64,000 nucleotides of DNA from Heracleum sosnowskyi. Taxonomy: Eukaryota > Streptophyta > Magnoliopsida > Apiales > Apiaceae. Each line of letters begins with the position of its first letter. Within the stretch, counting starts at the first letter, position 1. Positions 20,001-33,107 of this stretch are shown here, in pieces. Location of the stretch: NCBI GenBank assembly GCA_030848705.1, contig CM061238.1, positions 31,960,655 to 32,024,654 of the forward strand. The letters are read 5' to 3'. Below the pieces are notes generated by a model that was not told where the DNA came from, made no database searches, and saw only the letters and a program-made list of their open reading frames with translations. The position numbers were made by a program, and so were the translations under genes.

Positions 20001-21506
20001 AGGGTTTCGGATTCTAGGCAGTTTATAGAGTTACCGAAAATCGGGCATTACGACGGCTTAAAATCGAATAATCCAATTTCGTCACAACATAACCAAGCCA
20101 CACCGGGCATACCATACATCCATAATCTCAACAAACAACCTTTTTACTTTTCTAAGGTCAGGGGTGTGGCTACAATCCAACACCCACCATTTCTCATATT
20201 TCACAAAGTTAAATAACAACTAAAATACTTAAACATGATCTCTTAAGCTTATAACATCAAAACAATCATCAAAACTCATATGAACTCAAAGGGTGGGTTA
20301 GGGTTTTACCTTCTTGGAAGCTCTAGCAACACTAACCAGTGGTCACAATCACTCAACAAGCCTTAGATACTCCTTACAAAGCTTAAACCTCAAGATCCAA
20401 TCAAGAAAACAAGTTAACAAACTTTCGGAGTTACTATTCATCGTTACTTTGTAAAATTCATATAAAATCGAAACACAAGAGTTTGGTTCTCAACTTTTTA
20501 CCACACCTTCTACTCTTCAAGGGCTTTCTTTTGAGTCCTACCTCATCACTAGGGGATGCTTGAAGCTCGACTTATTGGCTTTCTAAGGTGAGTGGTCGAA
20601 ACTGGAAAAAGGCATGACAGTTTCTGTTCTCCGACTTGGGGAAGCGATTTGACTAGGCTACACTCCTTTGTTGGCCATGTAATTTTGAACGAATGTTGCC
20701 CATGGAGTGGAGAACTTACGGTTAAAATTTGGTGATTTAAGGATGGATAGAAATGGAGTTATGAATTTTTCTTCACTTGATGCTCCTGCTGGCAGAATGG
20801 GGAAAGTTCTTCCTTTTTCTCTTTTCTTGTTTTAATACTTAGATATTTGTATAATTAAGTGGTCAAAATTGGTGAGTCATGGTCCTTGATGCCTTCTTCT
20901 TGCGACACTTGTCAAGCATGCACTGGTTCAGCTAAAATAACTTTACTGGTTCGCTTTCCTTTCACATGGATGATCCAAATGTTGCATCCTTCGAATTAAT
21001 CTTGTTACATGTTACTTCGATGTCTATATTTTAATCCTGTAAATGTTGCCTTGTTCCTCCTGAAACGATTCGAAATATTTTCTAAAGGGCGAATAAACTC
21101 TACGCGGTTCTCGTAGTGAATAGTAACTATTCACTATTCATTCCAACAATCGAATCCTTAAATCGACTTTAATAAAATAATAAAATTCCAAAATATTAAA
21201 TCCTCCAATCCTCAATTTTAATATCTCATTTCTTGAATATAATAATATATAATTCACTGCCCGGTCAAATACTACACCAAAATAAAATTTGGAATTTCTG
21301 AATTCCGATCGTCTTTGCATTCACTTATTTACTCCGTAGATCACTAATATGACTTCAGAATATCCACACTACGTCTCGTACATAGGTGGCATGAAAAATT
21401 TTCTTAACCCTCAAAATCACTATTCATCCACCAAATTCACTATTCACTGATGCACTTAATCATAATAAGAAAAGTTTTAATTTTACCAAAAATTCGGGTT
21501 ATTACA
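17096..21506 (-). repeat. B 3' LTR (left copy, 4411 bp)
   Basis: Plus-strand ends TGTAACAGCC and TTATTACA. No convincing gene; short ORFs recur identically in the other LTR. A TATA-rich segment near 17535-17545 (TATATATAAAA read on plus) matches in position the TATATATA of element C. Contains a 43-bp tandem repeat at 18909-19123. Confidence 0.92.
18909..19123. repeat. 43-bp tandem repeat, five units, in B left LTR
   Basis: Units start at about 18909, 18952, 18995, 19038 and 19081, each containing ATTCATAAATAATATTCTTT and CGATAATCCTC. More diverged AATATTC-containing copies extend left to about 18710. Confidence 0.88.
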
Positions 21507-21525
21507 GTCGCCCCTCCTTAAAAGG
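21507..21525 (-). promoter_or_regulatory. B polypurine tract
   Basis: On the minus strand CCTTTTAAGGAGGGGCGAC precedes the LTR; this nearly matches the tract of element C at 46640-46657. Confidence 0.8.
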
Positions 21526-21526
21526 A

Positions 21527-24500
21527 TTCCGTCCCGGAATCAGCTTAGGAATAACTGGGGGTACTTCTCTCCCATTGCACTTTCTAACTCCCAAGTGGAT
21601 TCTTCCACTTCTTGATTTTCCTCTCACTAGCTTGGCAAACTCGTCTCTTAGCACTTGTTCTTTTCTATCCGTGATTTCCACGGGTTGTCCTTTGTAAGTC
21701 AGATCAGGTTGTATATCTACCTGCTCGTACTCTACATATGCCGGGCATCTATAGTATACTGACGTAGCATTGACACATGAACCTCGTTATGACCATTCTA
21801 CAAGTTTGGGGGGGGGGGTAAGGCTGGCTCGTAGGCCACCTTCCCGACGCATCTTAAATCTCAGATGGCCCAATGAATCTCGGGCTCAACTTTCCTTTCT
21901 TTCCAAATCTCATTAAGTCTTTCCATGGAGATACCTTTAGCATCACGAATCTCTAACCTCATATTCTCTATCTTGTTTGTACAAAAATACACCAGCATAA
22001 ACTTGCTTGTCATTCATCAACATTCCATTTAGCTTATCAATAGCAGTACTATCTCTATACTCGCGGGCTTAGTCCGCATACTTTCTCTATTTGCCTTGGT
22101 TGTCACTAGCCGTTTGTTGGTGAAATCTTTTGTCTTTCTAGTTTGTTGGACTAACTTGGGTTTTGTGTAAAATCTCATTCTTTAATTCCCGATCATTCGG
22201 AATCCATCTCTGTCTCATTTTAATCAAGGGTATCGGCCACCACATTGGCCTTCCCCGGATGGTAGTGTATCTCACAGTCATAATCCTAGGTCAATTCTAG
22301 CCATTTCTCCATCTCATGTTATCTACTATCACGGGTAACTCAAAGTCCATTCATTACATTCCATAAAAATTTGTGGGTGCATTAGTCAATCCCAAAATAA
22401 CCTTGCTGAAAACTCGAAGTATCTATTCCTAGTACGAATCGCAGTCTTGGGTATATCCTCGGATTTAACTTCCAACTGGTGATATCCAGTTCTTGAATAA
22501 ATTTGGAAATACACAGCGTCTTTCAGCTGGTCAAACAACCATCTATCTTAGGTAACGAGTACCTATTCTTAATGGTAATGCTTGCTCAACTCTCTATAGT
22601 CGATACACAACCTCCTACTACCATCTTTCTTTCTTACGAACAACACCGGGGCTCCCCACGGTGATACACTGGGTCTATCATACCCTTATACAACAACTCT
22701 TGTAACTGAGTCACTAACTTTTTCATTCCCACTATACTCTGAATACTCGGTATTCATTCTCATGTCATCCAAATCGATATCTGGTAGCTCATTAAAACCT
22801 TGTACAATCTCCCAAAACCATTGTAGTTCCCTTTATACTTGGTATCTCTTTTCTTGGCGTCAACCATAAGAGCTAATTAAGCCTCGTATCTCTAGCGTAA
22901 TAGTTTCTTAGTCTAAACTATCTTCAAGAATCTCTGAATCTGTCTCCATCCTTTATTTATTACTCTCTTTCTCTTACAATCAGTCTGGGCTCCATTGGGT
23001 GTCAACCAACCCATCCTTATTATACTATCAACTTCTCCCAACTTGAAAGGAATCAGGTCTATCAAAAGTGTCGACCTCATATTTCTAATTCACAACCTGG
23101 ATGTACCAGTCTTATGGGAAAATCCCTCGATTGACTATTTCTACTTGTAATTATTCCCTTAGCGGCTCGGCCTTAAGGTTTAATTGTCATGCAACTACTT
23201 GATATACAACGATACATTAGCTCTGTCTAAATAGTATAGAAGGGTACCTGCTATTTAAAGGTCCTGGCAGTGGGCTGCTTGTTGGAGGTAGCCCTGGTTG
23301 AAACCTACTGGCTTTCTTTTATTCTGTGTTCACAAACTCCAGAACAAACCTCAATAATTCGGAAAAACTTGGCCTCAGACTCGGTCACAGTCATGGTTTC
23401 TTGTTTTAACTCTTTAACTTTCATTTTCATCCGGGTCTCCATATATTCCCGGAAATTATTCCTCTAGAACCACACACGCTGCACCTCTCCCAAGTCACAA
23501 CACCAGCTCCCTCTGACTCCATCGTCAATACTTACCTTGCTAACCCAGAGGTAGTGTCCATTCGTAAATAACTCCTCCAAAATCTCAATTCCACGACAGG
23601 GCATTTATCTTACACCATTGTCACTGGAGTTCACGGCACATCGCTATTTCTTTTACATATATCGATTGACACGCTTTCCATTATCATAATATCCTTGGGA
23701 GAATAAACCAATTTCATTGATATGTCACTAACATTCTATTCGTCTTAGGGATTCGCTCCTGTCATAGGCGATTTCGTTGCGAATCTAATTCCTATCAGCG
23801 AATTTTGACTTACTTGACCTGGTTGGCCTCCCCTCGGAATTCAATGAGGATAACAAAAATTATGGGGCCTTGAAAGATAGCTCCCATATCAAAGATAATG
23901 TCACACACTAGTGATCATAAGGTTATGAGTTTTAAGGTAACCTTATTGGAGGTAAAAGAATTTTACCGAGAGATCAATATGATCATAAGAACTCAACGTT
24001 GTGTGCCTCGATTGAGACATTACTAAAGGTAATTAGCCTTCTTGTATTTCACAACTTACAAGTGATGGCGTCCCATCAGACTTCTATCACACAGACAGAT
24101 AGTCCTTGTAGCCCCTATAAGTATAGGGTTGTTCGTCTCAGTGGAAGTTGAAAAGTATGAAAGCAATTCGATATCAATTTAATGATTATCGTCTTTCGAC
24201 AATATTTCTTAAAGGAACACCTTGGATTAAAATTGAACAGATTCCAAAGGTGCGGTTTCCAAAGAAAATACAAAGAAAAGAATAACCAAGAAGATACTGG
24301 TACTTAACAAGCAAGGGTTATTCATTATTTGAAGAAAAGTGGAAGCTTGAATAACATCATTTGACAGGGCTTTGAAAAACTTGAAAGTAGGCATCGTGAC
24401 AGCCTCTAACACAATTGAAATTAAATATGATTTAACACAAGTGTTATAAAATAACTTCGAAGAGGGAATATACCCTTTATCAGAATTCTTTCTTGGAGAG

Positions 24501-26183
24501 AGGTCAAGATAGATCATAGATTGGGGAAATATCCCACATAATTTGCAAATAGGGAGGGTACTACCAAGGTCTCTACAGATGCCTTTTATGTCGGCTCCTC
24601 TAATGGATAATCGTTCAATTCCAAGGCTTTTCTTCTCCAGGCACACCCTAAGGTGCTCGATACTTACGTTACTGCCGACTCATAATAGTCGCTAAGAATT
24701 CAACCATCAACATTTGTAATCGCGGGGAGTTCTATTCGACTAGGCGCAAACATCTCAAGTAAGCGTTCTGTTCTATAAGAAGACTTCGCTACCGTTGTCG
24801 CCCATAACAATGATGATTCCACGTGTCGACTGGGCGGTACTTCGGAAGATCGTTAGAAACTACAAGCTTAACTCCGGTCTCTATTTCAATCATCCTTATA
24901 CCCAATATTCCTTCTCCCATATCAATCCCGTGTGCTACATAAGCTTAACACTCTTGGCACAATAGCCTTTTCATTTAAGTCAATCCCGGAACTTCTCAGT
25001 CCGTCTTGGTCCTTAAATATATTTCGCCTTTACCGTCCAATCTCAACTTCACCATTTTATCTCTACAATCAATTATAGCAATCAGGGTCTGTCCACCAAC
25101 CCATATAGCGGTTATCTTACCCAATCCACAGGGTTCGCTCTAGTTTCCACTCTCTTTGGTGACATCCTCTAGTAATCAGAAAGACAAGGTTTGCCAAAAT
25201 TTGCTGAATTTTCTCTCCAAATCTGGGAAATTTGATCAATCTATTTACCTACTAGTAATACTCGGATCTGATTTCCGACCTTTCTGTTCTATCCTTATAA
25301 TTCCTTCCTGGTTTCCTGAGGGTGGTAAATCTCGTTCCCGATTTCGTCTTAGCGTGCTTGTCTTACAATAACATTTGCATGGTACATATACCCAAAATTC
25401 TCTTTGAGATAATAAAATCCCTCAATGATGTAATAGACACTATTTCCAGTGGAATCGCTGGTCGTGGGGGATTGAAATCTCATAGCCCAAAACAATTCCT
25501 TTCACTATTCTAGGCAACTAAGTACCCTTAATCGTTCGTGAAAATCTGAACATCTTGGTTCTTACGTATGCCGCCTCCTTATGGGCAACTATAACCGACT
25601 ACGAGTAACAGGTTTCGTTCAAGTCGAATCAATCCACTGATACTGGCTATACTGCCTCTACCTCTTCTGCTTTGGAGACTCTACTCCATTTTCTTTGTCA
25701 TATCTCTTAATGAATTATAACGATCCTAAACTCTCGTATCGGCACTTATTTGACCTCTGAAGGTTCGTCCGGTCCTATTATACGACCTCAAGTAAGCTAC
25801 TACATCTTTATCAATCAACACGTCCTCTACAAGATTCTTTCCTTGACCCGCCATGGGGTCCTCTTTTAGATCCTCCTATGGATCCCCCTTTATCGGGTCT
25901 CCGTCCATTTCAAGGAGCGCATCATCCAATGCCTACTCGAAGGCCTCGGGATCTGGTATCTCAGAATCCCATCAATCTATAACTCATACGATTCGAGGTG
26001 ACTAACCATGAAGTCCTAAGTACGGTTTCCCAGAAGAAGTCCCCTCTCGGGCTTAATCTTAAACAGTCAGGGTCATGTCCCCTAACCCGACTACGAACTT
26101 AATTTGAGCTCTCGATGTTCTTATCATTATTAAGGGTATTGTAAGACTCGATCTCCTATCGTTTCTGAGGACTGTAACCTAGC
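21527..26183 (-). pseudogene. Decayed Tekay-like gag-pol interior of B
   Basis: Read on the minus strand, broken pieces are recognisable. At about 25955-25700 is a remnant like the pre-gag ORF of C (PDPEAFE). At about 22700-22610 are RT pieces around the WGAP-type block, at about 22330-22230 RNase H (YHP-like, decayed), at about 21950-21860 the integrase C-terminal block (FGKKGKLSPRFIGP), and at about 21800-21537 a chromodomain region ending VEESTWELES...YPQLF. Stops and frameshifts separate them, and I could not find the integrase catalytic core between RNase H and the C-terminal block, so it seems deleted. No gag could be recognised in 23000-25600. Confidence 0.75.
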
Positions 26184-26195
26184 GCTCTGATACCA
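26184..26195 (-). promoter_or_regulatory. B primer binding site, initiator Met-tRNA
   Basis: Plus strand GCTCTGATACCA, i.e. TGGTATCAGAGC on the element strand, four bases from the LTR. It is intact despite the decayed interior. Confidence 0.9.
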
Positions 26196-26199
26196 TTTC

Positions 26200-29100
26200 T
26201 GTAACAGCCCCAAATCCGGGGTCAGGGATTTAGGGTTGTCACGATCCATGTACTCCTTGCCTTACCTGTATTACTCACACCATTCATAATTCACCTGCTC
26301 ATGACCCCACAATATAAGTCTCACACACACACACACAGGTTAGAGTCTCAGAAACGACACAATACAACAACTGCGGAATAAATAATTTTTATTACAGTAC
26401 CCAAGTGTCTTTTGAATCTGTCACTGATACAATTTCTAAGTAATGTTACATTACCAACTTAGCCTTCTGATGCTCACAATCCTCTAATACCATTCGTATC
26501 TATACATAAGTTGAACACCAAAAGCTGTAGCCTGATTCGATTGGTTCGTACTACTCTCGGGATCACTGCTAGAAACTGTTTACGGAAACGCCTTGCGAGG
26601 TATGTGCCGACCCATTGGCATCCTGCTTCGCTGCTATATAATATATATAAAACAATAGCAAGAGTGAGCGATAGCTCAACAAGGTAATGAAAGTATGGCA
26701 TAATTCTACCTTTAACTCAACCCAGAATAAAGCGGGTATAAGACAATAATTTGTCAAAATATCTCGATACTGAAATTATATCCTTATCGGAATGTATTCC
26801 CAAAAACAGTACCATTATTGTACTTCAAATATCATTTTCATAATATTTCTGCAACCTTTTGCTATATTATGAACAAAGTTCTAGTATAATATAAAAGATG
26901 AGGTTTCAAAGTAAACCAATATAACCTTTCCAAAAATATCTGCTATGTAAGCAGAATATCAACACATAACTTAAAAGATGAAGTTATAAGGTGATTCAGT
27001 ATAAACAACTCCCTTACCATAACTCATGTTATGTAAGGTATCCACAGAGTCATAACTCATAAAATAAAAGATGAAGTTGCATGAATTTATTGTCACTTCA
27101 TTTCCAAACACTTTTCGACCCTCTGCCAACATGATCGGTAAACCTGTACTAAGGGGGAGACCCTTAGTCCCTTTCAATACATGTTGCAGAATTATCCACA
27201 TTGGATGATGAACTAATACTGGAGTAATCTCCGCGCCAGTTGCCCAACCTTACTATGATCAGTAGCAGGTTGTACAACTAAAAAGGGTTTACTACATGTA
27301 GATGGAAGAACACGACAGCCTGACATTTGTCTACCGCCTTTCTGGATCTCCCGGCCCATTTGGGGCAATAAAATGATGGATCGGCGCGACTCGACCTCTT
27401 ACACTTGCTCCTAGTTCAGATGAAATCCATGACTCTGAAACGTAAAGATCGTCCTCCTTTCCCCAAGTGTAATACTTGTTGATACGACTCCACTAAGTAG
27501 TTATATCTAGGTTGGAAAGGAAGATTCTCCAATATTTCCCAAGCGATGCTTGTTAATGGATATCGACTTGTTCCATGAATTTACCCCTCGATCGTTGAGG
27601 TGGTAACACAACATTTGACAGGCAGCAATTAAATTGCTCCGAGAAAATATCTGTCCCTTGACAGTTTTTGAATTGAGAGTTTAAAAAGAGTAGTAGTTAC
27701 TTAAATCAGGTTTCCCATATTTTTGATAGTTGAGCGAGCATTTAAATCTTCTTTAAAAGACAGATTCAAATGGAAAAACAGTGTTTTGGGAACCTCTTTA
27801 TGATTTGAAAACAATTAATAATGTTTATTAAATAAGTAATCCTTCAATGAATACTCGAAAATAATATTTAATGAGTAGTTAAAGGATAAATGAATATTCA
27901 AAATAATATTCATTAATTAATAAATCTCAAATGAATATTTGAAAATAATATTCCTTAAATAATTAAGTCTCAAATGAATATTCAAAAGTAATATTCATTA
28001 AATAAATAACCTTTAAATGGATATTCATAAATAACATTCTTTAAATCGATAATCCTCAAATGACCATTCATAAATAATATTCTTTAAGTCGATAATTCTC
28101 AAATGACTATTCATAAATAATATTCTTTAAGTCGATAATCCTCAAATGACTATTCATAAATAATATTCTTTAAGTCGATAATCCTCAAATGACTATTCAT
28201 AAATAATATTCTTTAAGTAAATAATAAATCCTCGAATAACAGTTACCCGATATCTTTATCGGAAAATAATCTTTAACATATCCGAAAACATAATACTTCT
28301 GGTTTAAATAAAATCACACGCCCTTAACCTAAGGCATTCATAAAATCTGGCTTATAGCTGGTATCCCATATCTAGCTTATAAGCTCCAATATCAAGTCGT
28401 AACCTCAAGTACATCAGTTCGAAAACAAGTACGCAACTTATATATCACATTGCATATCATATATGAAACAATTATTATCACAACAACAGTAGTATAGGTT
28501 TAGAAAACTTGCCTGATGCTCAAGAAGTGATAGGGGTTCGCGACGATGCCGAACAATCTAGACAAAGTCAAAGAAACGCACGATTAATCCCCTGGATAAT
28601 CCACTTGTACTCAATGCTTAAACACGTAAGCGAAACACAGCCAAGGCATTACTAGCTCGTTATAGGCTCATACTAAGTCCATGTTAATCAACACTTACTT
28701 AATTCGTAGGTTTAGTCCGAAATCGATCCTCGAATACAAGTTATACTTAACCATTCTCAACATTGGTTTCTAAGTCATGCTCTTAGTGGTTTTCATTTGC
28801 GCAACCTCGGCTAACACATTTTTATAAAATCGGAAAATAATCTTTTGGACTCGAAACCTTCGTACAAACCTTCGTAACTGCCCTTGACACTTCAATACAA
28901 AATTTCATATTTTAAAACAACTCTTAAGGGTCTCAAACATAGCCACAAAGTTGGTACATTTCTGCAATCTCATTCCTTGAACCACTTTCACTAAAATGGT
29001 CATATCTCATAAAACGTAAATCGTAATGACATGATTCTTGCGCTCACGTAAACTAGAAACAAAGTTCTACACACTCATGTTCATAACTGAACCAAAAGAG

Positions 29101-30612
29101 GCAGTTAGGGTTTCGGATTCTAGGCAGTTTATAGAGTTACCGAAAATCGGGCATTACGACGGCTTAAAATCGAATAATCCAATTTCGTCACAACATAACC
29201 AAGCCACACCGGGCATACCATACATCCATAATCTCAACAAACAACCTTTTTACTTTTCTAAGGTCAGGGGTGTGGCTACAATCCAACACCCACCATTTCT
29301 CATATTTCACAAAGTTAAATAACAACTAAAATACTTAAACATGATCTCTTAAGCTTATAACATCAAAACAATCATCAAAACTCATATGAACTCAAAGGGT
29401 GGGTTAGGGTTTTACCTTCTTGGAAGCTCTAGCAACACTAACCAGTGGTCACAATCACTCAACAAGCCTTAGATACTCCTTACAAAGCTTAAACCTTAAG
29501 ATCCAATCAAGAAAACAAGTTAACAAACTTTCGGAGTTACTATTCATCGTTACTTTGTAAATTTCATATAAAATCGAAAAACAAGAGTTTGGTTCTCAAC
29601 GTTTTACCACACCTTCTACTCTTCAAGGGCTTTCTTTTGAGTCCTACCTCATCACTAGGGGATGCTTGAAGCTCGACTTATTGGCTTTCTAAGGTGAGTG
29701 GTCGAAACTGGAAAAAGGCATGACAGTTTCTGTTCTCCGACTTGGGGAAGCGATTTGACTAGGCTACACTCCTTTGTTGGCCATGTAATTTTGAACGAAT
29801 GTTGCCCATGGAGTGGAGAAGTTACGGTTAAAATTTGGTGATTTAAGGATGGATAGAAATGGAGTTATGAATTTTTCTTCACTTGATGCTCCTGCTGGCA
29901 GAATGGGGAAAGTTCTTCCTTTTTCTCTTTTCTTGTTTTAATACTTAGATATTTGTATAATTAAGTGGTCAAAATTGGTGAGTCATGGTCCTTGATGCCT
30001 TCTTCTTGCGACACTTGTCAAGCATGCACTGGTTCAGCTAAAATAACTTTACTGGTTCGCTTTCCTTTCACATGGATGATCCAAATGTTGCATCCTTCGA
30101 ATTAATCTTGTTACATGTTACTTCCATGTCTATATTTTAATCCTGTAAATGTTGCCTTGTTCCTCCTGAAACGATTCGAAATATTTTCTAAAGGGCGAAT
30201 AAACTCTACGCGGTTCTCGCAGTGAATAGTAACTATTCACTATTCATTCCAACAATCGAATCCTTAAATCGACTTTAATAAAATAATAAAATTCCAAAAT
30301 ATTAAATCCTCCAATCCTCAATTTTAATATCTCATTTCTTGAATATAATAATATATAATTCACTGCCCGGTCAAATACTACACCAAAATAAAATTTGGAA
30401 TTTCTGAATTCCGATCGTCTTTGCATTCACTTATTTACTCCGTAGATCACTAATATGACTTCGGAATATCCACACTACGTCTCGTACATAGGTGGCATGA
30501 AAAATTTTCTTAACCCTCAAAATCACTATTCATCCACCAAATTCACTATTCACTGATGCACTTAATCATAATAAGAAAAGTTTTAATTTTACCAAAAATT
30601 CGGGTTATTACA
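26200..30612 (-). repeat. B 5' LTR (right copy, 4413 bp)
   Basis: Near-identical copy of 17096-21506, including the 43-bp tandem repeat at about 28015-28229. Confidence 0.92.
28015..28229. repeat. 43-bp tandem repeat in B right LTR
   Basis: Same five units as at 18909-19123, with the same unit number in both LTRs. Confidence 0.88.
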
Positions 30613-30617
30613 GTAAA
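30613..30617. repeat. Target site duplication of B, right copy (GTAAA)
   Basis: Matches 17091-17095. Confidence 0.9.
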
Positions 30618-30743
30618 GCTTCAAAAGGTAAACGATTCTACTCACGAATTAAATATCGTTTTTCGCATGGATCCTGCGGAGGGTTTCGTTAATTTTTCTG
30701 TTTTACGCGTTTTTCGTTGCGTTTTCATGCCCGAAACCCTTCA
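30613..30743 (+). repeat. Element A 3' LTR, fragment 3 (U5 end)
   Basis: Resumes with the second GTAAA after B and ends near ACCCTTCA. Immediately afterwards Tat pol coding sequence begins. The exact last base is set by the CA-3' rule and by where Tat coding homology resumes, so it may be off by a few bases. Confidence 0.8.
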
Positions 30744-32796
30744 TGTACTTGGCGGTTTCTAGCACAGCCCTTGGAGCTGTTTTGGTTAAAAAAGAATTGA
30801 AGGTTCAGAAACCCATCTACTATGTGAGAAAGATTCTGCATGGGGCAGAAATAAACTACTCTACGATTGAGAAGTTTGCCTTAGCCTTGATAATGGCCTC
30901 AAGAAAGCTACGCCCGTACTTCCAGGCTCACAAGATAGAGGTCTTGGCTGATCAACCTCTAAGAAACATCTTGCATAGCCCTCAAGTTAGTGGAAGGTTG
31001 ATCAAATGGTTGAATGCACCATTGACAACCAAGAAGTCGGGGGGCAAGAAGTAATAGTGGAAGATGAGAAAGATCAAGAGATGGAGTTCAAAGAATATTG
31101 GGTGCTCTATTTTGATGGAGCATCAAAAACAAAATCAAGTGGAGCAGGTTTGGTGCTACAAAGTCCTGATGGATTTCTCATAGAGTATGCACTAAAACTT
31201 GACTTCCCAACGACAAATAATAAAGCTGAATACGAAGCCCTGATAGCTGGCTTAGGGCTAGCTGGAGCCTTGAGAGTTAAAACTCTGAAAGTATGTGGAG
31301 ATTCGAGGCTAGTGGTTTCCCAAGTAAATGGGGAGTTTGAGGCCAGAGATGAAGTCATGGCCAAGTACTTGAAACTTGTCAAGGCCATCATGACTCAGTT
31401 TGATGAATGCTACGTGGAACATATTCCAATGGAAGAGAACATGAAGGCCGATGCCTTGTCTAAGTTTGCTTCTTCCGAAATTGAGAACTACGCTGGAAGT
31501 GTATACTTCCAAGTTTTAAAGACCCCAAGCATCAATGGAAAGTTGGTAGCACCTATTGATATTGCTAGTTGTTGGATGGATCCCATCAAAGCTCATCTGG
31601 AAACTGGGTGGCTACCCAACGACACTTCAGAAGCGCGAAAGTTGTATGTGAGAGCGCTAAGGTACACCTTGATTGAGGGAATCCTATACAAAAAGTCGTT
31701 CATTGTTCCTTATCTAAAATGCTTGAGACCCCAAGAGGCAGAATTGGCCCTAAGGGAGGTACACGAAGGAATTTGTAGGCAGCACTTGGGGGGCAGAGCC
31801 CTTGCTCATAAAGTCACCCGTCTAGGTTTCTATTGGCCAAGCATACTTGCTGATGCTAAAAGCTACGTGAAGAAATGTGAACGGTGCCAAAATCATGCAC
31901 CAGTGGTTAGACAACCACCAGAGATGATGACATCCATTAACTCAACTATCCCCTTTGCCATGTGGGGAATGGATATATTCGGGCCATTTCCAATGGCAAG
32001 TGCTCAAAGAAAGTTCTGGATAGTAGCAATCGACTACTTCACCAAGTGGATTGAGGCTAAACCCCTAGCCAAGATAACCACCAAACAAGTGATGCATTTC
32101 TTCTGGGAGAATGTGATATGCAGATATGGAATTCCACGAATCCTGGTCACGGACAATGGAACTCAATTTAACAACGATGAGTTCAAGAAATATTGTGATG
32201 AGAATGATATCAAGCTACGCTTCACCTCTGTTGCCCATCCTCAAACAAACGGGCAAGCTGAGGTAGTCAATCGAATTATCCTGGATGGACTTAAGAAAAG
32301 AGTTGAACGCTCAAGAAACACTTGGGTGGATGAGTTACTCCCCATACTATGGGCATATCATACTACTTGTAAAGTCACCACTGGAGCTACCCCCTTACTG
32401 TTGGCATATGGGGCAGAGGCAGTGGTTCTAGTGGAGATTACTCACACGTCTCCAAGAGCTGAGGCTTATGAGCCAGAAGAAAATGAAGAAGGCTTGAGGC
32501 TAGCTTTAGATCTAATTGACGAAGTTAGAGATGAGGCAAACACCAAGATAGTTGAACATCAGAAACGAGCATCTTTCTATTACAACCTAAGGGTTAAAGA
32601 AAGGTTCTTTCGACAAGGAGATTTAGTCCTCAGAAAGATTGAAGCATCCGGGGTTGGACAAAAAGGCAAGTTGGCCCCAAATTGGGAAGGACTATATCGC
32701 GTTAAGAACGTGTTTGGTCGAGGCTCCTACAAATTGGAAACCCTGGAAGGGATTGAAGTGCCAAGGACTTGGCATGCTGCAAACTTGAAAGTTTAA
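30744..32796 (+). pseudogene. pol: Tat pol fragment: RT-RNase H end, second RNase H, integrase
   Basis: 30744-31010 encodes the end of the gypsy RNase H, starting YLAVSSTALGAVLV; it is truncated on the left by A. Around 31003-31010 the frame changes and the usual tether segment is missing, consistent with a deletion of some tens of bases. From 31006 a 596-aa frame is open: a second RNase H (YFDGASKTKSSGAGLV near residue 33, then NNKAEYEAL and a DALSKF end), which is the Tat hallmark; the HHCC integrase zinc region (HLGGRALAHKV ... CERCQ); and the core with MDIFGPF, TDNGTQF and NGQAEVVNR. No chromodomain. Stop at 32794-32796. A fragment, not functional as it stands. Confidence 0.88.
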
Positions 32797-33107
32797 TATG
32801 TTTAAAGTGTTTCCTGAATGGACTCACTACTATAAATAATGTCGACGAAACCAATCCAAGTTTTTAAACTTGAGTATTATGTAAGGGTTGAGCCCATTTT
32901 CAAAGTTATGAATTCCATATTCTTATGTTTTCTTTATTTGTGCAATGCATTCTGATAAACATGTTAACTAAGCATGCGAAATCAAGAGTGTAAAAAGCTG
33001 GAAGAAAAACAAAAGCTAAGACTTAAATAAAAGTTAAGTTAAGCCCGTAGGTTGAAAGTACATAAATACTAGTACAAGCCATGAATGGCCATAAATAAAA
33101 CTACAAA
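32797..33107. other. Spacer between D pol and the antisense gene
   Basis: About 310 bp, no ORF. It holds the convergent 3' ends of the sense pol and the antisense gene; poly(A)-like AATAAA words occur on the plus strand near 33028 and 33094. Confidence 0.6.

Larger units (their letters stand above)
17096..30612 (-). mobile_element. Element B: Tekay-like Ty3/gypsy with intact LTRs and decayed interior
   Basis: 13.5 kb with LTRs of 4411 and 4413 bp and a perfect target duplication GTAAA (17091-17095, 30613-30617). Orientation is minus: the Met-tRNA primer site is beside the right LTR and the polypurine tract beside the left one. LTR ends resemble those of C (TGTAA...GGGGCTGTTACA on the element strand). 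The interior (21507-26199) has no long ORF, only broken pol pieces. The LTRs differ at only about 25-30 positions by eye, so the insertion is young although the coding part is old. Confidence 0.92.
1..30743 (+). mobile_element. Element A: Angela-lineage Ty1/copia retrotransposon, 3' part, interrupted by S1 and B
   Basis: The 3' part of pol, the polypurine tract and a complete but fragmented 3' LTR are in the window; the 5' LTR, gag and the start of pol lie to the left. The Angela assignment rests on the integrase-RT protein and on the LTR start TGTTAGTGCTTGTGCCCTAG, which resembles the usual Angela start. The LTR is in three pieces (2604-2761, 15880-17095, 30613-30743) because S1 and B inserted into it. 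After 30743 the sequence resumes inside the pol gene of Tat element D, so A itself is an insertion into D. Its left target duplication is outside the window. Confidence 0.9.

Noticed and set aside
17137..20216. Short ORFs inside the long LTRs of B (60-94 codons)
   Set aside because: They recur in the second LTR only because the LTRs are copies; no coding character or domain.
24227..24646. 139-aa ORF in B's interior
   Set aside because: No similarity to gag or pol, and surrounded by decayed sequence; likely chance.
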